Positions 44,601 to 52,870 of a DNA stretch of 64,000 nucleotides are shown here, in pieces. This DNA comes from Flavobacterium cucumis. Lineage in GTDB: Bacteria > Bacteroidota > Bacteroidia > Flavobacteriales > Flavobacteriaceae. The translations under genes and the position numbers were made by a program. How positions within the stretch are numbered: position 1 is the stretch's first letter; every line of letters begins with the position of its first letter. The DNA lies in contig NZ_FRYK01000001.1 of the NCBI RefSeq assembly GCF_900148835.1, positions 62,001 to 126,000 on the forward strand, read 5' to 3'. Below the pieces are notes generated by a model, which ran no database searches, had not been told where the DNA came from, and saw only the letters and a program-made list of their open reading frames with translations.

Positions 44601-45025
44601 GCTGATAATTCTCTATCCTTTGATGTTGCTGTTACTGTTATCGAAGTGTTTTCTTTAAAACGACGAGCGGTTTCTTTTACCACTGCAAAAGCTTCTGGAA
44701 GAATTTCGTTTAATACTTTTTCAGAAATTTCATAAGCCTCTTTCTCGATTTTATCAATTTCAGCATAAATATCCTCACGTACATCTATATCATCTGTCTG
44801 CTCTGCATCTTTCTTTAACGAAACAATTTTAGCGTCTTTTTCTGCACGAGCAGATTGAATTTTAGCTTTAAATTCAGCTGTTTTATTACGTAATTCATCA
44901 TGAGACAATGCTTGCAAAGCGCTCTCAAATGATTTTATTTTGGTGATTATAGGTTGAATTGCTTTTACATCTTTCTCGGATTTATCTCCAACAAAAGCCT
45001 TCAATATGGAATTGATGATACTCAT
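41672..45025 (-). CDS. secA: Preprotein translocase ATPase SecA
   Basis: The motor that pushes unfolded preproteins through SecYEG. At 1,117 residues it is longer than E. coli SecA (901), as is usual in Bacteroidota, with an insertion between DEAD motor halves. Visible parts: the N-terminal [41 protein letters not shown] (Walker A), [20 protein letters not shown] (Walker B), [29 protein letters not shown] and [14 protein letters not shown] (motor 2), and [18 protein letters not shown]. The C-terminus lacks the usual CxCx8CH zinc motif and ends in [21 protein letters not shown], a flavobacterial feature. It is monocistronic with a good terminator. Confidence 0.97.
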   Translation of the reverse strand: MSIINSILKAFVGDKSEKDVKAIQPIITKIKSFESALQALSHDELRNKTAEFKAKIQSARAEKDAKIVSLKKDAEQTDDIDVREDIYAEIDKIEKEAYEISEKVLNEILPEAFAVVKETARRFKENTSITVTATSKDRELSATKTYIAIEGDNATWANSWNAAGKAITWDMIHYDVQLIGGVVLHQGKIAEMQTGEGKTLVATLPLYLNALTGNGVHLVTVNDYLAKRDSTWKAPLFEFHGLTVDCIDNHQPNSPERRKAYEADITYGTNNEFGFDYLRDNMAHAPEDLVQRKHNYAIVDEVDSVLIDDARTPLIISGPVPQGDRHEFLELKPKVENLVTLQRKLATDCLTEAKRLFKEGNSKDAGFYLLRSHRALPKSKALIKFLSEEGVKQLLQKTENYYMQDNNREMPKIDEALYFVIEEKNNQVELTDNGIQFLSTDTDAQFFVLPDIGTEIAKIEKANLTTEEEAEQKEELFKDFSVKSERIHTLTQLLKAYTLFEKDTEYVIMDNKVMIVDEQTGRIMDGRRYSDGLHQAIEAKENVKIEAATQTFATVTLQNYFRMYSKLGGMTGTASTEAGEFWEIYKLDVVEIPTNRPMARKDKDDLIYRTVREKFNAVIEDVVALSNSGRPVLIGTTSVEISELLSRMLKIRGIQHNVLNAKMHKSEAEIVAEAGKPGVVTIATNMAGRGTDIKLSDEVKRAGGLAIIGTERHDSRRVDRQLRGRAGRQGDVGSSQFYVSLEDNLMRLFGSERVAKVMDRIGLKEGEVIQHSMMTKSIERAQKKVEENNFGVRKRLLEYDDVMNAQREVVYKRRRHALHGERLKVDIANMMYDTCELVVEQNKLAGDFKNYEFELIRYFSISSPVSEAEFTKLSNRDITGKTYKAVLEHYNDKIARNAAEAFPIIKNVYENNNGQYLRIVVPFTDGIKSLNVVTDLEKAYTSEGKSLVADFEKNITLAIVDEAWKKHLRKMDELKQSVQLAVHEQKDPLLIYKFEAFNLFKKMIDDVNKEVISFLFKGDLPSQSPSEIQEAKQVRQKQNYTETKEDLDSDDAASQARRAGEMASQRPQVTETITREMPKINRNDTVTIKHVLSGKTETMKFKKAESMLASGDWVLVH

Positions 45026-45065
45026 AATTTTAATTTTCTTTATTTAATTACTCATGAAACCACAA

Positions 45066-45091
45066 AAAAAGTCTCAGTAAAGAGACTTTTT
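45066..45091 (-). terminator. Terminator of the DUF2795 gene
   Basis: Arms AAAAAGTCTC (45066-45075) and GAGACTTTTT (45082-45091), 6-nt loop, U tract on the minus strand. It lies between this gene and secA. Confidence 0.8.
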
Positions 45092-45111
45092 TCTGTTGCA
45101 TTTATTTATTT

Positions 45112-45333
45112 TTAATACTCATCCTCATTCCAAAGATAATCTTCGTCCGTAGGATAATCTGGCCAAATCTCTTCCATCATTTCATAGATTTCGCCTTCGT
45201 CCTCTATAGACTGCAAGTTTTCCACCACTTCTAATGGTGCTCCAGTTCTGATAGCATAGTCGATAAGTTCGTCTTTGGTCGCTGGCCAAGGGGCATCACT
45301 CAAATATGACGCTAATTCTAATGTCCAATACAT
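45112..45333 (-). CDS. DUF2795 small protein
   Basis: 73 residues, acidic, with the DUF2795 pattern LASYLSDAPWPATKDELIDYAIRTGAPLEVVENLQSI and a Trp/Asp/Glu-rich tail (EEIWPDYPTDEDYLWNEDEY). The family is widespread and small, with no established function. It stands alone before secA with its own terminator. Its 178-nt upstream region (45334-45510) is very AT-rich and ends in a heptamer array behind the adenosyltransferase gene. Confidence 0.87.
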   Translation of the reverse strand: MYWTLELASYLSDAPWPATKDELIDYAIRTGAPLEVVENLQSIEDEGEIYEMMEEIWPDYPTDEDYLWNEDEY

Positions 45334-45454
45334 CTTTTTATCGATTTAAGTTTATGCAAAAATAAATTTATTACTCAAAAAATCAAGTTTTTTTTTACTT
45401 TTTTTAATAATTTTTAAGAACGTATTTTTTTAGTATTCAAAAAATGAATTAAAT

Positions 45455-45521
45455 ACACTATTTTCTAGTAAAACTAATACGTGCGAACACTAAAAACCAA
45501 GTACCGAACACTATTTTCTAG
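45455..45521. repeat. Heptamer array flanked by 14-bp direct repeats at the 3' end of the adenosyltransferase gene
   Basis: ACACTATTTTCTAG occurs at 45455-45468 and again at 45508-45521, where it covers the stop codon of the adenosyltransferase gene. Between the copies, AC steps at 45489, 45496, 45503 and 45510 mark four minus-strand units (GTGTTCG, GTACTTG, GTTTTTA, GTGTTCG). The copy pair looks like a duplication of the target site or slippage. Confidence 0.75.
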
Positions 45522-46080
45522 GAATCCATTGTACTTCATCTGCGTTCAAATCATGAGACAACTTTCGTGCCAACACAAAAAGATAGTCAGAAAGTCGGTT
45601 TAGATACTTAATTACACGCGCATCTGTAGGCTCAATGTCATTTAAGTGTACCGCTAAACGCTCAGCTCTTCGACATACGCAACGTGCAATATGACAATAT
45701 GACACAGTTGTATGTCCGCCAGGTAGCACAAAATGTGTCATTGGCGGTAAAGACGCTTCCATGGTATCGATTTCATTTTCTAAGAATTCAATATCTGATT
45801 CAACTATTCCTAAGTTTTGTAAGCGAGGCTGTCCATTCTTTAATGTCTCTTTTTCAGGTGGTGTTGCTAAAATAGCACCAACTGTAAATAATCTGTCTTG
45901 TACTTCAATCAAAACACTTTTATATAAATCATTAATGGTTTGATCACGAATCAACCCAATATGTGAATTCAATTCATCAACTGTCCCATAGCTCTCAATT
46001 CGGATATGATGTTTTGGCACACGTGTACCCCCAAATAATGCTGTAGTTCCGGTGTCACCTGTTTTTGTATATACTTTCAT
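45511..46080 (-). CDS. PduO-type cob(I)alamin adenosyltransferase
   Basis: Makes adenosylcobalamin from ATP and cob(I)alamin, the cofactor of methylmalonyl-CoA mutase. At 189 residues it is the single-domain PduO type. The N-terminus KTGDTGTTALFGGTRVPKHHIRIESYGTVDELNSHIG carries the ATP-binding P-loop-like TGDxGTT...G.RV.K motif. The trimeric helical bundle contains RRAERLAVHLN and the C-terminal FVLARKLSH. Shares a leftward unit with the PPK2 gene upstream (spacing 17 nt). Together with MeaB (36562) and the carboxylase operon it supports a methylmalonyl-CoA route. Confidence 0.93.
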   Translation of the reverse strand: MKVYTKTGDTGTTALFGGTRVPKHHIRIESYGTVDELNSHIGLIRDQTINDLYKSVLIEVQDRLFTVGAILATPPEKETLKNGQPRLQNLGIVESDIEFLENEIDTMEASLPPMTHFVLPGGHTTVSYCHIARCVCRRAERLAVHLNDIEPTDARVIKYLNRLSDYLFVLARKLSHDLNADEVQWIPRK

Positions 46081-46097
46081 TTTTAGTATTCTTAAAA

Positions 46098-46973
46098 TTA
46101 TTTTTTTAACTGTTCACGATACACTTCAATATTCGCTTTTACTTTTGGATCTAATTCAGGTTCAGTAATGTCGGTTAGTTTTTGCATTTCTTCCCAGATC
46201 GTTTTAGCTACAATATATCTTGCAACACCTTTATCATCTGCAGGAACAATATACCAAGGGGCAAAATCAGTAGCCGTTTTATTGATCGCTTCTTCGTAAT
46301 ATTTCATATAATCGTCCCAACGATCACGTTCTTTTAAATCGCCCGTACTGAATTTCCAATTATCTTCTGGATTCTCTAAACGCTTCAACAAACGTTTTCT
46401 TTGTTCTTCTTTACTCATATGAAAATAAAACTTCAAAATTTTAGTTCCGTTTTGCGAAATGTGCTTTTCAAAATTTACAATCTGTTCCATTCGGTTTTCC
46501 CAAAATTGAGGCGTGATATCTTCTACTTTTTCAATTCCAGGTAAGTTTTCGAACAAAATATATTCGGGATGTACACGAGTTACCAATACGTTTTCATAAT
46601 GGGTACGATTGAAAACAGCAAATTTTCCCTTTTCAGGCAACGCCAAATAATGTCTCCATAAATAATCATGCTCTAACTCCGTTGCATTTGGCGTTTTAAA
46701 ACTATGAACTACTACTCCACGGGGATTAAATTCTTTAAAAACCTCACGAATTAAACTATCTTTTCCACTGGTATCCATTCCCTGCAAGCAAATTAAAAAT
46801 GCATAACGATTGTGGGCATACATAGCATCTTGCTTTTTAGAAAGTTTTTTTTGAATCGCATCTAAAGCTAATTCTTCTTGTTCTTTCTCCGTATCAATTG
46901 GAAGCTTGGTTAGAAAATCACCCAACTCTATTTTACCTTTTACTTTAAAATCTTCAATATTGATATTTTCCAT
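46098..46973 (-). CDS. Polyphosphate kinase 2 family protein (PPK2)
   Basis: 291 residues of the PPK2 P-loop kinase family, which uses polyphosphate to phosphorylate nucleotides (AMP, ADP or GDP). Walker A is CLQGMDTSGKDSLIREVF. The lid region has NRTHYENVLVTRVHPE. RRLLKRLENPEDNWKFSTGDLKERDRWDDYMKYYEEAIN is highly conserved. WYIVPADDKGVARYIV ends the fold. The class cannot be decided reliably by eye. It is the first of a two-gene operon with the adenosyltransferase; its divergent neighbour is a 273-residue protein at 47056. Confidence 0.92.
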   Translation of the reverse strand: MENINIEDFKVKGKIELGDFLTKLPIDTEKEQEELALDAIQKKLSKKQDAMYAHNRYAFLICLQGMDTSGKDSLIREVFKEFNPRGVVVHSFKTPNATELEHDYLWRHYLALPEKGKFAVFNRTHYENVLVTRVHPEYILFENLPGIEKVEDITPQFWENRMEQIVNFEKHISQNGTKILKFYFHMSKEEQRKRLLKRLENPEDNWKFSTGDLKERDRWDDYMKYYEEAINKTATDFAPWYIVPADDKGVARYIVAKTIWEEMQKLTDITEPELDPKVKANIEVYREQLKK

Positions 46974-47055
46974 CGACGTTGGTTTTTAAATATCTGTAAA
47001 AATAGTACTTTTAGACACTAATTTGCGCTAAAATTTATAACTATTCTGTAAAAAT

Positions 47056-47877
47056 ATGGAAAAATTCAAACTTACTAACTTCTTTACCATAAAAGGTATT
47101 TCGGCTGCATCAGGTCTATTATACACCCAAATGGTCTTATTTGTAATTTCCGATTCTAGTAGTTTTTTATACCAATATGACATGGATAAAAAACTTTTAT
47201 TAAAATTTCCACTAGTAAAAGAGGCCCGAGAAAATATCGAAAAAGAACACAAACTCGATTTGGAATGCATTACACAACATGGGAATCAGCTTATCATGCT
47301 GGGTTCGGGTTCTACCCAAAAACGAAATACGATGTTCACTTTAGATTTGGGTTCAGATGTGCTGCAAATACAAGATCTAACGGCATTATACCAAAAATTA
47401 AAAACCGTTGGTTCTTTTACCGATGACCAATTGAATATTGAAGGTGCCATTTATGCATATCAAACCATGCTTCTATTCCAAAGAGGAAACTCTAAAAACG
47501 GCAAGAATGGTATTTTTATAATTCCAAACAATCAAGAAGATGGTATCCGATTTCTACCAATTACACTTCCTACTCTAGATGATGTTGAAACAACTTTTAC
47601 AGATGCCATTTTAGTTGGCGACAAAATATATTTCTTGGCTTGTGCCGAAAATACGGAATCTACTTATGAAGATGGTGAAGTTTTAGGAACTATTCTAGGC
47701 GTTATGCATGCACCAACATTTGAAATAATTGACATTCATTTACTTTCAGAGCATCAAAAATTTGAAGGGATTACACTTTACAATGAAACTAAAAACGAAT
47801 TAGAATTCTTATTGTGTGAAGATAATGATACCGAAACTTTAGAAACTACAATATACAAACTAAACTTTCTGAAATAA
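47056..47877 (+). CDS. Conserved cytoplasmic protein, probably DUF6929 (beta-propeller-like)
   Basis: 273 residues, no signal peptide, largely beta strands. Starts KFKLTNFFTIKGISAASGLLYTQMVLFVISDSSSFLYQYDMDKK, contains HGNQLIMLGSGSTQKRNTMFTLD and ends EGITLYNETKNELEFLLCEDNDTETLETTIYKLNFLK. This matches my recollection of a Bacteroidota family of propeller-like proteins (DUF6929) but I cannot confirm the number. No active site recognised. It lies 49 nt upstream of the ABC permease gene on the same strand and may be in its transcript. Confidence 0.7.
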   Translation: MEKFKLTNFFTIKGISAASGLLYTQMVLFVISDSSSFLYQYDMDKKLLLKFPLVKEARENIEKEHKLDLECITQHGNQLIMLGSGSTQKRNTMFTLDLGSDVLQIQDLTALYQKLKTVGSFTDDQLNIEGAIYAYQTMLLFQRGNSKNGKNGIFIIPNNQEDGIRFLPITLPTLDDVETTFTDAILVGDKIYFLACAENTESTYEDGEVLGTILGVMHAPTFEIIDIHLLSEHQKFEGITLYNETKNELEFLLCEDNDTETLETTIYKLNFLK

Positions 47878-47926
47878 ACTCGTAACAATTGATAAGAAAA
47901 TACTACAAATAAGAAACTAAAAAATT

Positions 47927-49390
47927 ATGATTAAACATTTTCTTACCCTTGAATGGAAATCTTTCGTTCGGTCGGCATCGTTTAAAACCAATTTGGCTTT
48001 TAAAATTTTCATGGCACTTCTATTTTTATATTTTGCTACCATGTTTGCTTTTGCTGGTATTGGTGCTTTTTACGGATTAAAAAAAGTAGGCCTAGAACCA
48101 TTAGAAACGGTAAATAAATACATGATTTATTACCTTTTTGTCGATATGACAATGCGTTACTTTTTTCAAAAAATCCCAACATTAACTATTCGACCTTTAT
48201 TGGTTTTACCAATAAAAAAAGACACAATTGTACATTTTTCATTAGGCAAAACAGTTTTAAACTATTTCAACACTACACACGCTTTCTTCTTTATCCCCTT
48301 TAGTCTTATTTTACTATTAAATGGATATAATGCTTTAGGCGTAATCACTTGGCATATTGGAATTTTAAGTGTAATTCTATTTATTAATTTCTTAAACATT
48401 TTAATCAATAACAAAGATGTACTTTTTGGAATTGTTGTTACAATTGTTATAGGGTTAATTGCATCTCAATATTATCAATTGTTTGACATAACGATATATA
48501 CGCAATCCTTATTCCAAGGTCTATATGAACAATTTTGGATGGTTTTACTTCCAATTTTAGCCTTATTAATCATCTATTATTTTACATTTAATTTCTTCAA
48601 AAAAGATTTAACATTAGATGAAAGATTGCACATAAAAAAGAATCTAGCCAAATCCAACGATCTAACTTGGTTAAATCAGTTTGGAACTTTAGGAACTTTT
48701 TTAAAAAACGATATCAAATTATTAATGCGAAACAAACGAGCAAAAACAACTTTATACATGAGTTTCTTTTTCTTGCTTTATGGTTTGATCTTCTTCACCC
48801 AAGATATTTACAAGAATTCGGTAATGCAAGCCTTTGCAGCTGTTTTCGTAACAGGTGGATTTTTAATTAACTTCGGACAATTTGTTCCTAGCTGGGACAG
48901 TTCCTATTATCAACTCATGATGACACAAAGTATTTCGTATAAAGAATATTTGAATTCAAAATGGTGGTTAATGGTGATAGGAACAGCAATTAGCATGCTA
49001 TTGGCCTCATTTTATATTTACTTTGGATGGGAAATCTACGTAACAATTTTAGCTGTTGGAGTTTATAACATCGGATTTAACTCTTTCTTAGTGTTATTTA
49101 CCGGAGCTTACACCCGAACAGCAATAGATTTAGAATCAGCTAAGGGAGCTTTTGGTGATAAAAAAGCGTTCAATATAAAAACGTTGTTATTTTCTCTGTC
49201 TCAGATGATAATCCCAATTTTACTATTTGGGGTTGGCCTATTAGCAGATAATATTCATATCGGGCTAGCTTTAATTGCTTGCTTCGGAATATTAGGATTA
49301 CTTTTCAAATCGAGAATCTTCTTTCTTATTGAAAAAATATTTCAGAAAGAAAAATACAATGCCATTGTAGCTTACAAACAAAAAAATTAA
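47927..49390 (+). CDS. DUF5687-type ABC transporter permease
   Basis: A 487-residue membrane protein with about twelve hydrophobic segments, starting MIKHFLTLEWKSFVRSASFKTNLAFKIFMALLFLYFATMF. The family (DUF5687) is restricted to Bacteroidota. It is paired with an ATPase gene 20 nt downstream, so the two form a single ABC exporter. A large cytoplasmic loop around residues 220-250 contains DLTLDERLHIKKNLAKSNDLTWLNQFG. The substrate is unknown. Such two-component exporters are often linked to antibiotic or lipid export. Confidence 0.85.
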   Translation: MIKHFLTLEWKSFVRSASFKTNLAFKIFMALLFLYFATMFAFAGIGAFYGLKKVGLEPLETVNKYMIYYLFVDMTMRYFFQKIPTLTIRPLLVLPIKKDTIVHFSLGKTVLNYFNTTHAFFFIPFSLILLLNGYNALGVITWHIGILSVILFINFLNILINNKDVLFGIVVTIVIGLIASQYYQLFDITIYTQSLFQGLYEQFWMVLLPILALLIIYYFTFNFFKKDLTLDERLHIKKNLAKSNDLTWLNQFGTLGTFLKNDIKLLMRNKRAKTTLYMSFFFLLYGLIFFTQDIYKNSVMQAFAAVFVTGGFLINFGQFVPSWDSSYYQLMMTQSISYKEYLNSKWWLMVIGTAISMLLASFYIYFGWEIYVTILAVGVYNIGFNSFLVLFTGAYTRTAIDLESAKGAFGDKKAFNIKTLLFSLSQMIIPILLFGVGLLADNIHIGLALIACFGILGLLFKSRIFFLIEKIFQKEKYNAIVAYKQKN

Positions 49391-49410
49391 TTTAAATACC
49401 ATAAATTATC

Positions 49411-50106
49411 ATGATACAAGTACAAAATCTTACCAAAAAATATAACGCTACCACTGTTTTAAACATTCAAGAACTAGAAATCCCTAAAGGACAAAGTTTT
49501 GGTTTAGTGGGGAATAATGGTGCTGGAAAAACAACTTTTTTCAGTTTACTATTAGATTTAATCGAACCAACTTCTGGAGGCATTATCAATCACAATGTAG
49601 CCGTAAATACTAGCGAAAATTGGAAAAATTTCACAGGTGCCTTTTTAGATGAAAGTTTCTTAATTGGTTATTTAACAGCTGAAGAATATTTTTATTTTAT
49701 TGGGGAATTACGCGGTCAAAATAAAGCAGATGTAGATGCTTTATTAAAAAAATATGAAGAATTTTTTAACAACGAAATTCTTAACACCAAAAAATACCTA
49801 CGTGATTTATCGAAAGGAAACATGAAAAAAGTAGGTATCATCGCTACTCTAATTGGAAATCCTGAAGTGGTAATTTTAGACGAGCCTTTTGCTAATTTAG
49901 ATCCAACAACGGTAAACCGATTAAAAAAAATTATAAAAGAATTGGCAGAAAATCCAAATGTAACTGTTCTAATATCGAGTCACGATTTAATGCATACTGT
50001 TGAAGTTTGCAATCGTATTGTAGCTTTAAATAAAGGAGAAGTAGTCAAAGACATCATGACCTCAGAAGAAACCTTAAAAGAATTAGAAGCGTTTTTCGCC
50101 GTGTAA
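49411..50106 (+). CDS. ABC transporter ATP-binding protein partner of DUF5687 permease
   Basis: A 231-residue ATPase. Motifs: GLVGNNGAGKTTFFSLLLDLIEP (Walker A), LSKGNMKKVGIIATLIGNPEVVILDEPFANLDPTTVNR (signature LSKGN, Walker B) and VLISSHDLMHTVEVCNRIVAL (H loop). The signature reads LSKGN rather than LSGGQ, as often in CcmA-like exporter ATPases. It follows the permease gene by 20 nt. A terminator at 50131 ends the unit. Confidence 0.92.
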   Translation: MIQVQNLTKKYNATTVLNIQELEIPKGQSFGLVGNNGAGKTTFFSLLLDLIEPTSGGIINHNVAVNTSENWKNFTGAFLDESFLIGYLTAEEYFYFIGELRGQNKADVDALLKKYEEFFNNEILNTKKYLRDLSKGNMKKVGIIATLIGNPEVVILDEPFANLDPTTVNRLKKIIKELAENPNVTVLISSHDLMHTVEVCNRIVALNKGEVVKDIMTSEETLKELEAFFAV

Positions 50107-50130
50107 CACTATATTATTTTATACTTTTAT

Positions 50131-50160
50131 AATCGCAAGTTTAATCGCTTGCGATTTTTT
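50131..50160 (+). terminator. Terminator of the DUF5687 exporter operon
   Basis: Arms AATCGCAAG (50131-50139) and CTTGCGATT (50148-50156), 8-nt loop, T tract. An apparent upstream start for the sigma factor (50149) lies inside this hairpin and is rejected. Confidence 0.88.
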
Positions 50161-50232
50161 TATGTAACTATTTTAAAGTCGTCCCAACCTTTTATCAACT
50201 TTCCTTCTCTATATAAAAAAGCAAGTTTACCA

Positions 50233-50766
50233 ATGGATGTAAAACACATACAAGGCTGTCGAAAACAACACCGCGAAGCGCAACGCTTGGTGTATGAAAT
50301 AATGGCACCCAAACTTTATCGTTTATGCAAGCGGTATTTAAAAAAGGAGGAAGAAATTGAAGAGGTATTGGCCGATGCTTTTTTTACCGTATTTACGAAA
50401 ATAGATCAATTAAAAGAGGATTTGGCTTTTGAAGCTTGGGCACGAAAAATAACGGTAAACAATTGCCTGTTACAAATTAAAAAGAACATTAATTTTAATT
50501 TGTACTTGGAAGATGTGAGTTACAATTCGCAACCCTTAGCCGATGAAGTGACCGATTTAGAAGAAGAAGATTTGCTCAATTTACTCCAATACATTCCCGA
50601 TGGATGCCAAACCATTTTTAATTTATTTGTGATCGAAGGCTATTCGCACAAAGAAATTGCAGAACAACTTGGCATAAGTGAAGGAACATCAAAATCGCAA
50701 TTAAATGCGGCGAAAAGTAAATTAAAAGAATTGGTAAGAACTTTTTATTATCAAAAAGCAAAATAG
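50233..50766 (+). CDS. ECF-type RNA polymerase sigma factor
   Basis: An extracytoplasmic-function sigma-70 of 177 residues. The start at 50233 (MDVKHIQGCRKQHREAQRL) is chosen because it gives the usual length; the frame upstream passes through the terminator. Region 2 is LVYEIMAPKLYRLCKRYLKKEEEIEEVLADAFFTVFTKIDQL. Region 4 is LLQYIPDGCQTIFNLFVIEGYSHKEIAEQLGISEGTSKSQLNAAKSKLKEL. It lies two bases upstream of a membrane-bound anti-sigma-like gene, the usual pairing. It probably controls the small secreted protein genes that follow. Confidence 0.93.
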   Translation: MDVKHIQGCRKQHREAQRLVYEIMAPKLYRLCKRYLKKEEEIEEVLADAFFTVFTKIDQLKEDLAFEAWARKITVNNCLLQIKKNINFNLYLEDVSYNSQPLADEVTDLEEEDLLNLLQYIPDGCQTIFNLFVIEGYSHKEIAEQLGISEGTSKSQLNAAKSKLKELVRTFYYQKAK

Positions 50767-50768
50767 TC

Positions 50769-51662
50769 ATGGGAACAGAAGAAAAATTATATAAAAAAAT
50801 ACAACAAGCTGCCGAAAACGCAGCCCAAAAAGACTTCCCAGGAATGGAGAAAATTTGGGCGCGCGTGGAAGACAAAATGGAAACCCAAACGCTTCAAAAG
50901 GAGAAACATTTGTGGAAAAAATTAGCGGTTGCAGCATCGCTAGTTTTGGTGGGAACATTAACGTTTTTCTTGCTACAAAAAAAAGAAAGTGTAGTTACTC
51001 CAGAAAATAGAGTTACTACAATTGATTCATCAAAAAACAATATTTCAACACCCGAAACAGCAAATGGACTTGTAAATACAACTCCCGAAATTAAAAAAGA
51101 CGCCGAAAAAATTTTACAACAACAAATTGTGATTCAAAACAACATTGTAATTAACGACACCATAAATTATAAATCAAAAAAAGAAATTATGATTCCGGTT
51201 CCTATTGCTATGGAAGAAGTTCAAGAAATGGCAAAAACGAGTTTGGTTCCAACTTACAATAATAACATTTCAAATTCAGCTTCTGCAAATGATTCTGGTT
51301 ATTTAGCAAAAGGGAAGCGTTATGATTTCACAATGAATTTAGCTGAAACTACTCAGGAAACAGACAAAAAAACAACCAACGACGATTTACTTTTGATTGA
51401 TGGAAAAGTGAGTAAAAAATCACTAAACAATATCAATCCAGAAGAAATTGAATCGATTATTGAACTAAAAGAACCTGTCTATTTTATTAACGGAGTGGAA
51501 TATTCAGAAGAATCGTTATTTGGAGAAAAACCTACGAGTCCGTATGCACCATTGAGCAAACAAAAAATTGAAAAAATTGAAGTCATCCAACCTGCAGATG
51601 CTGTAAAAATTTATGGTAAAAAAGGAGAAAAAGGGGTAGTGATCATCACAATCAAAAAATAA
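50769..51662 (+). CDS. Membrane-anchored anti-sigma-like protein with a TonB-plug-like tail
   Basis: 297 residues. The N-terminus (LYKKIQQAAENAAQKDFPGMEKIWARVEDKM) is a cytoplasmic helical segment as expected of an anti-sigma domain. One transmembrane helix (about 52-69, LAVAASLVLVGTLTFFLL) follows. The periplasmic part has a low-complexity Asn/Lys/Glu stretch. It ends in IEKIEVIQPADAVKIYGKKGEKGVVIITIKK, which matches the plug domain of TonB-dependent receptors (IESV.VLKDA.A...YG..G..GVI.ITTK). It follows the sigma factor gene by two bases. How it senses a signal is unknown; the plug-like tail could interact with an outer-membrane receptor. Confidence 0.8.
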   Translation: MGTEEKLYKKIQQAAENAAQKDFPGMEKIWARVEDKMETQTLQKEKHLWKKLAVAASLVLVGTLTFFLLQKKESVVTPENRVTTIDSSKNNISTPETANGLVNTTPEIKKDAEKILQQQIVIQNNIVINDTINYKSKKEIMIPVPIAMEEVQEMAKTSLVPTYNNNISNSASANDSGYLAKGKRYDFTMNLAETTQETDKKTTNDDLLLIDGKVSKKSLNNINPEEIESIIELKEPVYFINGVEYSEESLFGEKPTSPYAPLSKQKIEKIEVIQPADAVKIYGKKGEKGVVIITIKK

Positions 51663-51687
51663 AAAAATATACTTAAAGTATCAATTT

Positions 51688-52020
51688 ATGAAAAGACAAT
51701 TAATCCTATTCTTATTGCTATTTTTTATGACTTTCCACTTAAGTTTCAGTCAAGACACCATAATAACTAAACCAAAAAAGTCTACAAACATAATTAATAG
51801 AGAAAAACCTCTGATTGTAGTAAATGATTCCATTTTAAAATATGAAGTTATGGAATATTTAAATCCTAATGAGATTGAATCTGTAACCGTTTGGAAAGAT
51901 GAAAAAGCTAAATCGATGTATGGTGAAAAAGGAAAATTTGGTGTAATCATCATTACGACAAAAAACATCTCAAAAGAAAAACGAATAAAAATCTACAAAG
52001 AATTTAAAGATGAACTTTAA
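51688..52020 (+). CDS. Small secreted TonB-plug-like protein
   Basis: 110 residues with a signal peptide (MKRQLILFLLLFFMTFHLSFSQ). The mature part is a single plug-like unit: KPLIVVNDSILKYEVMEYLNPNEIESVTVWKDEKAKSMYGEKGKFGVIIITTK. It shares the pattern of the anti-sigma protein's tail in the upstream gene. No barrel is present, so it cannot be a receptor itself. It overlaps the next gene by 11 bases, so the two are translationally coupled. It is part of the sigma-factor locus by position. Confidence 0.75.
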   Translation: MKRQLILFLLLFFMTFHLSFSQDTIITKPKKSTNIINREKPLIVVNDSILKYEVMEYLNPNEIESVTVWKDEKAKSMYGEKGKFGVIIITTKNISKEKRIKIYKEFKDEL

Positions 52021-52351
52021 ACAAATTATCATAATTGTTTTATTCAGCTTTGCACTTCATGCACAAGAGAAGAAACAAAACGACACGATTAAAATCGAAA
52101 TCAACTCGAATACTAAAACAATTTATGTCTTAGGTGGAATTGCCTCTGTAATCACAAAAGAAGATTTGGCATTTGCTAAAAAATACAATGTGAAATTTCA
52201 TGATTTTGGTTGTATAGCTCCGATAAATTTTAAAGAATATGAAGCTAAAAATGCCTTGATTTTTGAGCATCTCAACAAAGTATTTGGAAAGCAATGGCAA
52301 AAAGAAATCAAGTCAAGTGTTATGGGTTTTGAAAAGTGGAAGAAGAAATGA
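52010..52351 (+). CDS. Small secreted protein, unknown
   Basis: 113 residues with a signal peptide (MNFKQIIIIVLFSFALHAQ). The mature part has IYVLGGIASVITKEDLAFAKKYNVKFHDFGCIAPINFKEYEAKNALIFEHLNKVFGKQWQKEIKSSVMGF. No enzyme motif. I believe it belongs to a recurrent flavobacterial family of small exported proteins but cannot name it. The start overlaps the preceding gene's stop (ATG at 52010, TAA ending at 52020). It is part of a run of small secreted proteins downstream of the sigma/anti-sigma pair. Confidence 0.7.
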   Translation: MNFKQIIIIVLFSFALHAQEKKQNDTIKIEINSNTKTIYVLGGIASVITKEDLAFAKKYNVKFHDFGCIAPINFKEYEAKNALIFEHLNKVFGKQWQKEIKSSVMGFEKWKKK

Positions 52352-52382
52352 ATTTTGGAATGAAATTTAAAAATATCTTTTT

Positions 52383-52850
52383 ATGAAGCAAATAATTACG
52401 ATTCTAATAGTATTTTTATCGAATATGATAATTGGCCAAGAGAACAAAGCTTTACTTGGCAAATGGAAAGTTATTGAAATTTTCAATAATGATTATTTTT
52501 ATAAAGTTGAAAACGATTCGATAGTTTTATCGGAAAAAATGCAAAAACGCTATCGCAATAAAATTTCGCAACAAGATTATAAAGCTTCAATTAGAGGCGA
52601 TAATCGAGAAGTGATTTTCGAATTTAGAAATGAGAATGAGTTTTATTATTTTTTTTCAGAAAAAGCTATATACCCAACTTTCAAAGGAACTTATGAAATG
52701 ATCAAAAACTTACTGTTTTTGGATTTAACAAATCTTGCAAATATTAAAATAAAAAAAGAAGCATCATTCTATTTTAAGGATGGTAACTTACATTTTACTA
52801 TGCATTTAGAATCTAATAACCCTTATAATTACACACTCAAGAAGTTATAA
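52383..52850 (+). CDS. Small secreted lipocalin-like protein, unknown
   Basis: 155 residues with a signal peptide (MKQIITILIVFLSNMIIGQ), followed by LLGKWKVIEI, the opening of a lipocalin-like domain. The rest alternates strands with FYFFSEKAIYPTFKGTYEMIKNLLFLDL. A ligand is unknown. It is co-directional with 32 nt and 21 nt gaps to its neighbours. It is AT-rich even for this genome, which may mark recent turnover of these small genes. Confidence 0.65.
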   Translation: MKQIITILIVFLSNMIIGQENKALLGKWKVIEIFNNDYFYKVENDSIVLSEKMQKRYRNKISQQDYKASIRGDNREVIFEFRNENEFYYFFSEKAIYPTFKGTYEMIKNLLFLDLTNLANIKIKKEASFYFKDGNLHFTMHLESNNPYNYTLKKL

Positions 52851-52870
52851 TTTTACTTTAAAAAAAATTC

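Noticed and set aside
45334..45454. Very AT-rich stretch upstream of the DUF2795 gene as a replication origin or other special site
   Set aside because: No DnaA-box clusters or other motif; only T-rich runs typical of flavobacterial upstream regions.
50149..50232. Upstream start for the sigma factor
   Set aside because: Falls within the terminator hairpin of the preceding operon and adds 28 residues absent from the ECF family.
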